Part shown: positions 1 through 8,862 of the stretch, piece after piece
Numbering within the stretch: position 1 is the stretch's first letter
Layout of the letters: the number at the start of each line of letters is the position of its first letter
The notes under the pieces: generated by a model
The model's input: only the letters and a program-made list of their open reading frames with translations
What the model was told of the DNA's origin: nothing
The model's database searches: none
From: Sipunculus nudus
Taxonomy: Eukaryota; Annelida; Sipuncula; Golfingiida; Sipunculidae
NCBI GenBank assembly: GCA_026874595.1
Contig: CM049318.1
Location: forward strand, 41,706,456-41,770,455
Reading direction: 5' to 3'
DNA length: 64,000 nucleotides
Program-made: the position numbers and the translations under genes

Positions 1-1409
1 CCTATGGCTATAACATGAGTTCGTCTCATGGTATCGGCGGACTTAATAAATGTATATAAAATGTTTAGAGTTATTTATCTCCAATCATGTAACGTCAATC
101 GATACATTGACACCAAAATGAAGGTTTACAATCCTCAATATACCACTTTAAGTTGCGAACCATGTCTTCACAATGACATCAAACGGCTTAATAAAAAAGG
201 CTAAAATACTTGTTATCCACTTACACCACTGGTTATGATATCAACAGTTTTGACCATGCTGATGCCTTGAGCTACATTATTACATGTGGTTTCTTTTTCA
301 GCTGGAACCGGAAAGAGTTTCCTCAGCTGTGATATGCAGAAAGAGATAACAGTAAATAGTTGCTTTAAGGCTTCTTGTTTCCTCATTAATTACTTCAGAC
401 AGTATTTCAGAATGGCAAGAAATCTGCGTAATTTAATGCTCCGAGCGATTGCCTACAGACAATTAACGGTATTCGTTCATACGTTGTGTCTGGGAAAAAT
501 TATGTCCATTATCCCGCGGACTGGCATTATTAACCCTGAAACAAATTGACAGATTTGATAAAGATACATTTTGTTAAATTAAATTCAAACAAATCGTGTC
601 ATTTTTCATCCTCCGCTTAATAGTGATGTTAACAATGTAACTTCAATAAATTGGCTTCCACTGTCTTGGCTTAATTTAATTCACAAGACTTAAGACAACT
701 ATTCTTTTATTTTATACCAGAAGACATAGTGTTAAAACATAGCGCCTATATTAGTTCGAATTTTGGTAAGTTTTAATATCGTGATAATTACCTCCGTTAT
801 AAAACTTAATTTAGCAGCTCATGTGAAGGAGTTTGTGACTGAGATGTGAGAGGAAAAGAAACAAGTTAATCAACTTCAATGAATTGACAGTTTTGACGGA
901 AATGAATTGATTTTCTCAAAACAAGCTCTTCATAAAGCGATTTTATTCCAACTACACGCCCTGCTAATTACTTTTCTCGTTTACAAAATAGTGCACCTGC
1001 GCTCCAAAATGTCAAGATTTAATGAGTTTGCATTTGAGTTCACTTAGTGAAACGGTGTGAAGCAAGAGCAAGCTTTATGTTATAGGTCGGTAATGTGTGT
1101 GTATTTGTGTGTACCACTAGATAAGTGAACCACAGTTTCATGAAATTTGAAAATTAAAAAAAATTAACATTCAGATTGGGATGGTAATAATCTCAGACTG
1201 ACGAAAATCATGTAATCCTGCCATTTTTTTGCTGATTTTTTGTACACCTAAGTCTGGAAAGGAACATCATAATTCAAGGCGCAGGTTTTGCGTTTTTAAG
1301 ACATATTTTCATTTTTTTATTAAATCGTGATAGACCTATCCTTCGATACATATATCTTGAATATTTAAACAGAATAAAGCTTTTTATGCGCATGCTTAAA
1401 CACCACTAC
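1..1409. other. Non-coding, no gene recognised
   Basis: AT-rich sequence with no recognised gene. An open stretch at 286-549 reads a P-loop-like word (AGTGKSF) just after a good acceptor-like signal ending at 296. The rest shows no similarity I recognise, so it is treated as chance (see findings). Confidence 0.5.
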
Positions 1410-1612
1410 CAGGGGTGGATCCAGAATTTAGGAAAAGGGGGGAGGTCCAACCCAGGAGGACAAATGAAAACCTTAAAAAAAAAGGTCCTCAGAAAGGGGG
1501 GGAGGGGGGTTCTGGAGGCAAAATTTTGTCTGGAGCCCTTAAAAAACGTTGTTTCTGTTGAAAAAGTGGGGGTCCGACCCCCTGGACCCCCCCCCCCCCC
1601 GATCCGCTACTG
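1410..1612. mobile_element. MITE-like non-autonomous DNA transposon, complete copy
   Basis: A 203-bp element with imperfect terminal inverted repeats. The left end reads CAGGGGTGGATCC and the right end, reversed, reads CAGTAGCGGATC. Both ends are rich in G or C runs; the right has a C run near 1587-1600. The flanks carry a 5-bp direct repeat ACTAC (1405-1409 and 1613-1617), consistent with a target-site duplication. The inside is non-coding. Related pieces occur at 4727, 6205, 19836, 45744 and 46278. GC-rich ends of this kind are widespread in marine invertebrate genomes (general knowledge). The superfamily is not assignable. Confidence 0.7.
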
Positions 1613-2658
1613 ACTACAGGTTTCTTGTAATTTTTAAAGTAACGAGAGAATGATACTGACAACGATGTAACGTGCCAGTTAAAGCACACGGCCAGTGTTT
1701 GTCATAAGCGGTGATGTTCTAATTATAGAAGTGTTGAATATTCCATCCACCTCCTCTGCTGTTTCTCATTAAGTAGCTTGTATCCCAATAACCCGTTGAA
1801 TAGCAGCATAAAGTTTCCGAAAACAGGCAGAATTTCTAATGAAATGTCTTGTGCAAAGAGACAGCAAATTGGTTGCTAAAATAGTTGTAATATAGAAAAA
1901 AAGTTCCATAGGTTGGGGACGTTTAATTTACATAACATAAATAACAATAACCATGAAATAATTTTAGCATGCCCATCAAATAACTTGTATTACCCATCCC
2001 TCTTCTCATATCAGATTTTTTTCCTTCTTTGATACAATAAAAAAAAAATATGTGGCCCATGGACCATGACGCTTAGATGAATCTTATCGGGCGCGGAATG
2101 CATATTTCCGCAGCAAAGCGCTGTATGCGCAAACATATAAAATCGTGTTTTTACGGGCGTTAAAACACTGCCATATTGGACTGAAGATGTTAAACTTCGC
2201 TCGATCGCGCTGTATCCATATAGGTCATTTAAATTGTAACTAGAGTCCACGGGCGCCATACAGCGCGGCGATATAGGGATCCAATTCTCCACTGATAATT
2301 CCATTTACCGCATATGTCTCATACCGCATCACTTACCGTATACCGCAAGCCCGGCAAGGACAGTTTAACACACTGGTAAAGATCCCTATAGCATATAAGT
2401 TGGTATAGTGAAAATGTCCAAGAAGTTCAATTTTGGAGTAAATCCGAGTATAAATAACCACGGAATGGTTGATTATCGGGTTTATTCACATATATAACAC
2501 TAGGACGTAGTATTTAGGATAAAGCCATCTTTAGAATGCGTGTATATGGCTTGTATCACGACTCAAGTTACGCTTACCGGCGAAATATAAGCGCCTATCT
2601 AATCGTGTATTCATGGTGTAAGCCCAAGTCACATAAGTCGCACAACACATATACGACA
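1613..2658. other. Non-coding, no gene recognised
   Basis: No gene seen. The short word TACCGCA/TACCGTA recurs several times at 2306-2347, a minor local simple-sequence patch. Confidence 0.5.
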
Positions 2659-2753
2659 GGTCTACGACAGAAATTCGGGGAAATTCCTAAGATAGTGGTG
2701 GATGTTTCGTACGACATTAAGGTGTTTTGCGACGGAAAAAGCTGTCGTAGACC
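2659..2753. repeat. Inverted repeat with perfect 12-bp arms
   Basis: GGTCTACGACAG at 2659-2670 is matched by its exact reverse complement at 2742-2753, with 71 bp between. This could be the ends of a very small MITE or a foldback element. No target duplication is obvious. Confidence 0.6.
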
Positions 2754-3005
2754 CTTGTAGTGTAATTTTGAACATGTTCAAAACATTTTCAGCGTAGTAG
2801 GTTATTCTTTATGTCTGGCCAATCTCGTAGGTCTGTTGTACGATGCCTCGACTGTGTTGAGATAAACCAAAGACTTTCCTATGATTTTTTGGTCATCTGA
2901 GACCCTACGAATCGTAGGATTTTTCCTACGACAGCCAACGATTGCAGCACGTTCTACCTATGACGGTCCTACGAATGTTCAACCGCTGTAGGTCATTCAT
3001 TCGAC
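2754..3005. repeat. Region dense in CTACGA/TCGTAG words
   Basis: The CTACGA or TCGTAG core recurs on both strands, at about 2826, 2904-2918 (palindrome CCTACGAATCGTAGG), 2925 and 2970, with a weaker GTAGGTC near 2990. The word density suggests a decayed repeat family related to the inverted repeat at 2659-2753. Confidence 0.5.
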
Positions 3006-4686
3006 CGCCGTGGGTTCGTCTAAAGCCTTAGATTTCATCTTCGCGATTTTCATGATACAGTATAACCTACACAGTTTATTCGTAACTATAAAAAAATATT
3101 TTACGAAGAACCAAGGGAAAATCTAACGAAAATAACGGCTAGTTTAATGGCCTGTCTAAATGTAATGTTTCACATTTCCTGGCATGTTTACATGTAAATC
3201 TGCGCTGTTATTGGCTGTTCTGGTGCAGCTAAACGCAATTGCTAAATTTAGACAGCTCTCGAGCATACGCTTTTGCAGCAAAGGTTGCATTACCTGATTG
3301 CATGTGTGTTACATTTATGCACTCTTTTGCGTAACAAGGATGACACGTCCTTTAATTTGTTTTCCTGTCCGCATTTACACCTGTCTCAAAAAGATCTAAT
3401 TAGGCCTAGGTAAGAAATAACTTGAATGGAATTGCTTTCAGCTCAACTTTCGGTCCCTCGGGGGTGGGGGATTGGGAGGTTCAATACAGCAAACTGAATA
3501 CTACTTTGTTTTTTTTTTCGGTTTTAGTGCATTTATTACATTTTATGCACAATATTTATTTTTTTTTAAATAAATACCTTGTTTTGATGTAATAACTATC
3601 GGACCTTGCACTCAACGATGGAGTTCTAATAAATGTTTTGGGTTACTCCATACAACATCTCAAAATATTATCTCATTTTATGTGAATTTGATAAAATGTT
3701 TTTCCTTGGATTGGCTGAGGATTTTTTAATGTCTCTCAATGTCTGTCGTTGAAAGAGAAGTGCTAATACGTTTCTTATATTTTCCATATACCTTCTCTGT
3801 CGCTAACATATCACTAAAATTCAGATGTAAGTTAGAATGAAGAAATAAATATTAATATGTTTCAGTTGTTATAAGAAAAAGTTGTACCAAGTTAGGATCA
3901 GAAATTGAAATGCCGTTCGCCACTTAAACGCTCAAAACGTTCGCTCAATAATCCGACAGCCAATTAATTTGACAACCCATTGGTCTCAAGGTCGTATGAC
4001 TAATAGCCATTCCAGCAGAACTTTTCCTGCTGATGTGATTTTTAGTGATGTGATTCCATGTGAGCTCCCCTGCAAAAGCCTTATTGTAATCAGGTTTGCC
4101 GTCAATTAGTCTGTCCGTCCGTGCATCCTCTGCTCTCTTTCTCTCATTTTATCCCAAGAACCGTTTGATGTATTACCCTGATTTTTTTTTCAATCCCGTT
4201 GTCTTTCGTTGCTTTAATATGGTAACGGCCTCCACAGTTATGCGTAGTTGAAAGTGAACCGATATGACTAGAATGGTATGTCAATAAATCTTCTCAATTA
4301 GCTACTTAATTAGGTTTTTGCAATATGCAATGTATTATAAGTCGCCATGATTTTGCCAGTAATGAAGTTTCAGTGAAATATAAATGTAAATCCTTTAATA
4401 TGGAAAGTGCTGGGAGATTTCCGATAAATAACGACTGTAGTCTGAATTTCATCAACATCGAGTCTAATAAAATGTAATCACAGATTTAACTCTGTAAGCT
4501 GAAATGAGTAAAAGCGACAAAGAGTGTTGCATTTACCCATTAAATTAATGCCCATATAATATTGTATTCGATGTTCATTATGTACGAACTAATTTATGTA
4601 TCAATTCATGATCCGGTTAGCCATCGCTTTTTCAGCAAGTTAGGAATTGGGCCCAAAGACAATTGTATTAAACTCACTTATTTGCA
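3006..4686. other. Non-coding, no gene recognised
   Basis: No gene seen. A short G-rich patch lies near 3458-3480. A CTGTCCGTCCGTGC patch near 4111-4125 resembles interspersed repeats of marine invertebrates, but is too short to classify. Confidence 0.5.
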
Positions 4687-4766
4687 GGGGCGTAGCCAGG
4701 ATTGAGGGAGGGGAGGGGGCCATCATCAGTAGCGGATCCAGAAATATGAAGGGGGGGGGCTTATAT
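4687..4766 (+). mobile_element. Two abutting G-rich DNA-transposon ends
   Basis: GGGGCGTAGCCAGG (4687-4700) followed by a G-rich run is one transposon end. CAGTAGCGGATCCAGAA (4727-4743) followed by a G9 run is the end seen in the MITE at 1410. The second piece stops where the TRIM LTR starts at 4767, and the expected remainder is not evident after 5442, so these are truncated copies. Confidence 0.55.
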
Positions 4767-4923
4767 TGTTACGGGGTGCCATAAAAGCGGACCGATCTGT
4801 CTCGCTAGTGAAGCTTGCTTTGCTAGCGAAGCGGTTGGTTCGCCGAACTTGTGCGCCACCGACCTGGGTTCGAAACCGGGATCAGCCCAGGATTTTTCCC
4901 ATCAACAATTTGCCTTCGTAACA
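4767..4923 (+). repeat. TRIM LTR 1 (157 bp)
   Basis: Full-length LTR from TGTTACG to CGTAACA. A CATAAAAG TATA-like word lies near 4780. An A-box-like half copy (CTAGTGAAGC) precedes the exact A box. The B box and a T5 run follow. Confidence 0.8.
4824..4897 (+). promoter_or_regulatory. Pol III type-2 promoter inside the TRIM LTR
   Basis: The A box TAGCGAAGCGG (4824-4834) fits TRGCNNAGYGG exactly. The B box GGTTCGAAACC (4867-4877) fits GGTTCGANNCC exactly. Their starts are 43 bp apart, close to the roughly 44 bp in a tRNA. A T5 run (4893-4897) follows, where a pol III terminator would sit. The bases that would form the acceptor stem do not pair on inspection, so this is a tRNA-derived promoter, not a working tRNA. 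The same arrangement is at 5072-5082/5115-5125 and 5343-5353/5386-5396. Confidence 0.7.
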
Positions 4924-5037
4924 AAATGGGGGCTCGTCCGGGATGGTGAACTTTGTAGCCCAGGAAATACGCTCACCAACGTGTGACTCCAGGGATAATT
5001 TGTCTTGTTCTGGTAGCAGAACGCTCTTAAGAGGGGG
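4924..5037 (+). repeat. TRIM internal segment 1 (114 bp)
   Basis: Runs from the primer-binding site to a purine-rich tract AAGAGGGGG just before LTR 2, a candidate polypurine tract. It contains the palindrome CTCTTAAGAG. Far too short for gag or pol. Confidence 0.7.
4927..4944 (+). other. Primer-binding-site-like word of the TRIM (tRNA-Pro type)
   Basis: TGGGGGCTCGTCCGGGAT starts 3 bp after the LTR end. From general knowledge, this matches the 18-nt primer-binding site complementary to the 3' end of tRNA-Pro used by murine-type gammaretroviruses. Position and length are as expected for an LTR retroelement. A second copy is at 5175-5192. Confidence 0.75.
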
Positions 5038-5171
5038 TGTGACGGGGTGACATTAAAGCGGACCGAACTGCTAGCGAAGCGGTTAGTTCGCCGGACTTGT
5101 GCGCCACCGACCTGGGTTCGAAACCGGGATTGACCCAGGATTTTTCCCCTCAACAATTTGCCTTCGTAACA
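5038..5171 (+). repeat. TRIM LTR 2 (134 bp, 23-bp internal deletion)
   Basis: Starts TGTGACG and ends CGTAACA. Compared with LTR 1 it lacks 23 bp between two CTAG(C/T)GAAGC words, which looks like a slip between direct repeats. The A box, B box and T run are kept. Confidence 0.75.
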
Positions 5172-5285
5172 AAATGGGGGCTCGTCCGGGATGGTGAACT
5201 TTTTTGCCCAGGAAATAAGCTCACCAAAGTGTGACTCCTGGGATAATTAGTCTTGTTCTGTTAGCAGAACGCTCTTAAGAGGGGT
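5172..5285 (+). repeat. TRIM internal segment 2 (114 bp)
   Basis: Same length and order as internal segment 1: primer-binding-site word at 5175-5192 and a purine-rich AAGAGGGG tract at the end. Only a few substitutions separate the two. Confidence 0.7.
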
Positions 5286-5442
5286 TGTGACGGGATGACA
5301 TTAAAGCGGACTGAACTGTCTCGCTAGTGAAGCTTGCTTTGCTAGCAAAGCGGTTGGTTCGCCGGACTTGTGCGCCACCGACCTAGGTTCGAAACCGGGA
5401 TCGACCCAGAATTTTTCCCCTCAACAATTTGCCTTCGTAACA
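5286..5442 (+). repeat. TRIM LTR 3 (157 bp)
   Basis: Full length like LTR 1, TGTGACG to CGTAACA. A box is TAGCAAAGCGG (5343-5353), B box is at 5386-5396, with a T5 run after it. No primer-binding-site word follows, so this is the outer 3' LTR. Confidence 0.75.
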
Positions 5443-5904
5443 ATATGCATGTATGAAAATTGTTATATACGTGTATATGTATATATATATTATTATCATT
5501 AATATCATCACGTTATATATGTTAATGTAAGGAAATAAATATATATTTATTTTTCGATTATGAACCATGGTTTCATTAAGGTTAGTTACAGGTAAATGTG
5601 GATCCTATATTTGGATATTTTTAATATGCAATGTAAAGAAGACATTTTGAGGCACTTTCACCAAAAAGATGATAAATTTCTTTTCCTGAAAAACAGTTCC
5701 CTTATGTCTTTTGCGTTATGTAGTCAAACTGCAGAGAGTTTCAATACTAAAAATTTTCTACTTTTTCAAAATTAGGATATAAAATTTTAATTGTTTTCAA
5801 TATGTAAATGTCTATGGCGCAAAGGCGCATTTACATTTATAACTTGCAAAATATGAAATGCCCGGAGTGAAATAACAGATATGTTGAAGTCTTGTTAAAC
5901 CTTG
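5443..5904. other. Non-coding, AT-rich
   Basis: AT-rich sequence with an interrupted TA microsatellite at about 5464-5492. No gene seen. Confidence 0.5.
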
Positions 5905-6075
5905 CATTTTACCGGGGTCCGTGGTCTCGACAGCACACAGGACTCCTAAGAGCACAGATCGTGAGTTCGAGTACCGGTATCACCAGAGGAGCCGTGAGAT
6001 TGTTCACGGTCGACCCCAACCAGGGTCTGGTGCTCTGCAGTTGTTCTGCAGCTATTCATAAATATACCCATCCTT
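5905..6075 (+). mobile_element. tRNA-derived SINE
   Basis: A tRNA-like head (CCGTGGTCTCGAC... GGACTCCTAAGA... GTGAGTTCGAGTACC) with a clear B box at about 5968-5980, reminiscent of tRNA-Leu-type heads. A non-tRNA body of about 100 bp follows. Several bases depart from a real tRNA, so it is a SINE rather than a tRNA gene. The 3' boundary is approximate. Confidence 0.5.
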
Positions 6076-6204
6076 AACTTATGAACTTGGAAGTAATAAA
6101 CTACAGATTACTTAAAAAAAAAATCTAATCGCCAATAAATATAAAGGAATGTAAAAAAGATGAAAAATTAATCACGATAATTGGGAAATTAGATGAAATG
6201 AGTG

Positions 6205-6251
6205 AAAGGCGCCCACTCTGGAACCGCCACTGATAGCAAAGGCAATTTAAT

Positions 6252-6289
<38 letters not shown>

Positions 6290-6290
6290 C
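6205..6290 (-). mobile_element. MITE end fragment next to a (CA)n microsatellite
   Basis: Read on the minus strand, 6210-6235 gives CAGTGGCGGTTCCAGAGTGG, a GC-rich end like that of the 1410 MITE. A (CA)17-18 tract follows at 6253-6287. Cysteine-repeat open frames on the minus strand here are microsatellite artefacts. Confidence 0.5.
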
Positions 6291-6904
6291 AATCCCCCTG
6301 AATTTTCGAAAAAAAACGAAGCATACATTCTTAATTAATACATGACTTAAAAAAAAGAAATTATTTTGTTTTATGTGATCTAACATGTGTGTTTTTTTTC
6401 ATCTAATCACCGGTAGTTTATATAATATAAAGGGCCTATTCCGGTATACGACGTCTATTAAATAAAAAGGAATCCCTTACACGTTTATTAAATAGCCCAG
6501 GGTTGTAGTTTAGTTTGTATCCACTTGTTTAGAACACGTAGGCCTGCTAAATCTAACCACATTCAGAGACATCTGGTGTCAGACAAAGCAGAACTTTGCA
6601 AATGGCGTTTTGTAACTAGTGCAACTAGAATTTTTTTTAGGTTTGTCAAAATGGGCGCATGTACCGTTTTTACTAAGATACATTCGTCACAGAGGTGTTT
6701 TAGGAGCCTTTCTTTGCAGCAATTGCCTACAGTCCATCTATTTGCAAGCCAGAAATCACATAAATTCTAGAGATAAGGCAGGTGAATAGTTGTCTCGTAC
6801 TTCTACGTACAAGGCAGACGAACTGGAGAGAAAGAAAAGAGTAACAAATCAAATTTACCTCGAATTAATGAAAGGAAAATTTAATCACCACATAACAGCA
6901 TAAC
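6291..6904. other. Non-coding, no gene recognised
   Basis: No gene seen. The upstream part of the LINE remnant may begin within 6830-6904, but the frames are too damaged to say. Confidence 0.45.
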
Positions 6905-7379
6905 AAATGGAAATCAGAATTAAACATTCGCGATGGTAAAAACATATATAACGGTTTTAAGAATATATTTAAATCGACAATATCAGTTATACTCTGATAT
7001 TTTCAGTTTAGGACCCTTCATCACAGATTATCTCTCAATACTTACCTATATAAGATAAACGTAATCGAATCAAATGGGTGTAAATTTTGTAAATCTGAAA
7101 ATGAAACTATGATACATTTGTTTTTGAAGTGTATAATTGTTAAGCTGCTATGGCTGGAGATTTTGAATGAATTAAATAATAAAAAACAGGTTCACTCCAG
7201 CATTTTTATATATCAGTAGATGTGGAAAACGAAAACCAGATATGATATACTTGAGGCGTTTTATTTTAGATAATGTTTAGACAGAAAGGAATAATGCAGT
7301 CAAGAACGAAAAACTGATAATACACGAACCTAACTGGGCTCCATTGAAATGTCTGATTAACATAACATGTAGAGAATAA
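6905..7379 (+). pseudogene. Non-LTR retrotransposon remnant, C-terminal part of an L1/Tx1-like reverse transcriptase ORF
   Basis: In the frame starting at 6905 the translation reads KWKSELNI, later FQFRTLHHRLSLNTYLYKI, then CKFCKSENETMIHLFLKC (from 7079), then a tryptophan-containing LLWLEIL segment. This CxxC...ETxxHLFxxC...LW order is the zinc-finger-like tail found C-terminal to the reverse transcriptase in many L1-clade LINEs (zf-RVT type); it probably helps bind nucleic acid. An in-frame TGA at 6995-6997, at a place where relatives tend to have tryptophan, a later stop near 7215, and frame changes before 7379 show it is dead. No RT catalytic motif is present, so it is a 5'-truncated copy, the usual result of incomplete target-primed reverse transcription. 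Exact ends are uncertain. The clade is inferred from the motif alone. Confidence 0.7.
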
Positions 7380-7624
7380 AAACACAAATGATTTAAATTG
7401 CTGTTCTTATTGATGAGGTATCTGAGCACATTAATTTATATGATGTGTATATATTACCATATTTATACCTCGCAATGTACAAAAAGCATCAACAAAAAAG
7501 TGTTATTAATATTCACGTGTGAACTTTAAACATTTTCAGGGTTACGCCGGAAGGAATACGCACAAAAATATCAAAGAGACTGCAGTATGTGTATATTTGT
7601 GTTTTGTATTTTGTGTATATATCA

Positions 7625-8862
7625 AACATGGGGTGATTACTTGATATATGTTATCGATTACGATTACGAATACTTTGAAAGTAATCGCAGGGGCTGCATC
7701 TGGCTTTGTCACCAGCTGGATATACTTTACGTAATCCACAATGCCTGAGGTGTTCTCCTCATGGATCTGTTAAAGACCAATGGCACTGCATGGGCAAACA
7801 CTGCATGCAACAAGGAAGCCATGCTCTTTTGATATCTATCTCTGTGTACACCTACTGGATAAGAGCTGGACTTTCTCTGCAGTTTCATGAAGAATCTAAT
7901 TCTATCTCCATGGAGGTACCATACCTTTCCCCCTTTTCAGCTAATTAGCTTACCATTACTTAACAGAATTATCCTGACCCCTGACCATATCTTTGTAAAA
8001 TTTAGGGTGTTAAATGTTGTGAGCCAACACTGTCCTCCAGCTAGAGCAGCTAGTGGCTCTGGGAATACATACTTAATAATTATGGACCTCTTTATCCTTA
8101 AATTTTGTTTTATATTTCAGTATAGATGCATGTACATGGAAGACATAGGACTGTGTCTGTTTATTTTCCCCATTAAAATGTTATATCTGACCTTTTAAGG
8201 TATGATATGTTGTTTTTATGCATTTAAGCCATGTAAGCTTCTGAACATATATTTGTGGTCAAGATGTTATACATAGGTATCTGTTTATGGTTATTTGTGG
8301 ACAATTAATCATGACTAGGTTTAAAGTCTTTGCTCATATACTAAAATGAGGTGATTTGCTCAGAAGGTAACTGGAAGGGGACTATTACCTGGCGTACGAA
8401 ACTGCTCATTTTAAAAGTACAGATTGCACAAATAAGAATAGCTAAGAGCTATTATAGTGAGTACTTCACCATGGTCTTTAACAAAGTTATGATGACCATA
8501 CTAAATATGATAGATATTAAATTTAGGATGCTGATTTTATTTATTCCTCTCATATTTCATCTCAAATCGCTTACACAAACAATCCTCCAAGCTTCCATTA
8601 GATACATCTACTACCTAAATATGATTTGATGGCGGTCAGGATTCTCAGTTTTAAACATGAAAGATGTAGCTGTTTAAAAATGGAAAATACAAAAGTAATC
8701 AGTGTAATCATATATAATTATCATGATTACGATTACATCGGGAGAATAATTGATTACGATTACAATTACTTTCCTTTTGAAATAAATGTAATCGATTACT
8801 AATAGTTACCAAAAATGTAATCGATTGTTATTGATTACGATTACTGATTACGATTACCCTAT
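7625..8862. mobile_element. Candidate transposon unit bounded by GATTAC-rich ends
   Basis: The left end (7635-7690) has ATCGATTACGATTACG and AAAGTAATCG. The right end (8697-8862) has at least six GATTAC/GTAATC words, including GTAATCGATTAC and GATTACGATTAC. Clusters of TAATC words near the termini occur in some hAT-like elements, which is the basis for this guess. The middle holds short open stretches (7706-7948, 7887-8198, 8351-8629) with no transposase motif I recognise. Boundaries and class are uncertain. Confidence 0.35.

Larger units (their letters stand above)
4767..5442 (+). mobile_element. TRIM-type miniature LTR retrotransposon, tandem LTR-int-LTR-int-LTR
   Basis: Three LTRs (4767-4923, 5038-5171, 5286-5442) alternate with two internal segments of 114 bp each. 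LTRs begin TGTTACG or TGTGACG and end CGTAACA, the TG...CA ends of LTR elements. Both internals start with a primer-binding-site-like word and end in a purine-rich tract just before the next LTR. There is no coding capacity. Flanking ATAT at 4763-4766 and 5443-5446 may be a 4-bp target duplication, although in AT-rich DNA this is weak. The tandem form suggests unequal recombination between LTRs of one or two copies. It must have been mobilised in trans if mobile. Confidence 0.8.

Noticed and set aside
4817-4892. Functional tRNA gene in the TRIM LTR
   Set aside because: A and B boxes fit, but the acceptor and anticodon stems do not pair on inspection, and the unit recurs as part of an LTR.
4927-5192. 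Endogenous retrovirus
   Set aside because: The primer-binding word matches a retroviral one, but there are no gag, pol or env sequences and the internals are 114 bp; this is a TRIM.
6125-6386. Cysteine/valine-repeat peptides on the minus strand
   Set aside because: Translation of the (CA)n microsatellite at 6253-6287.
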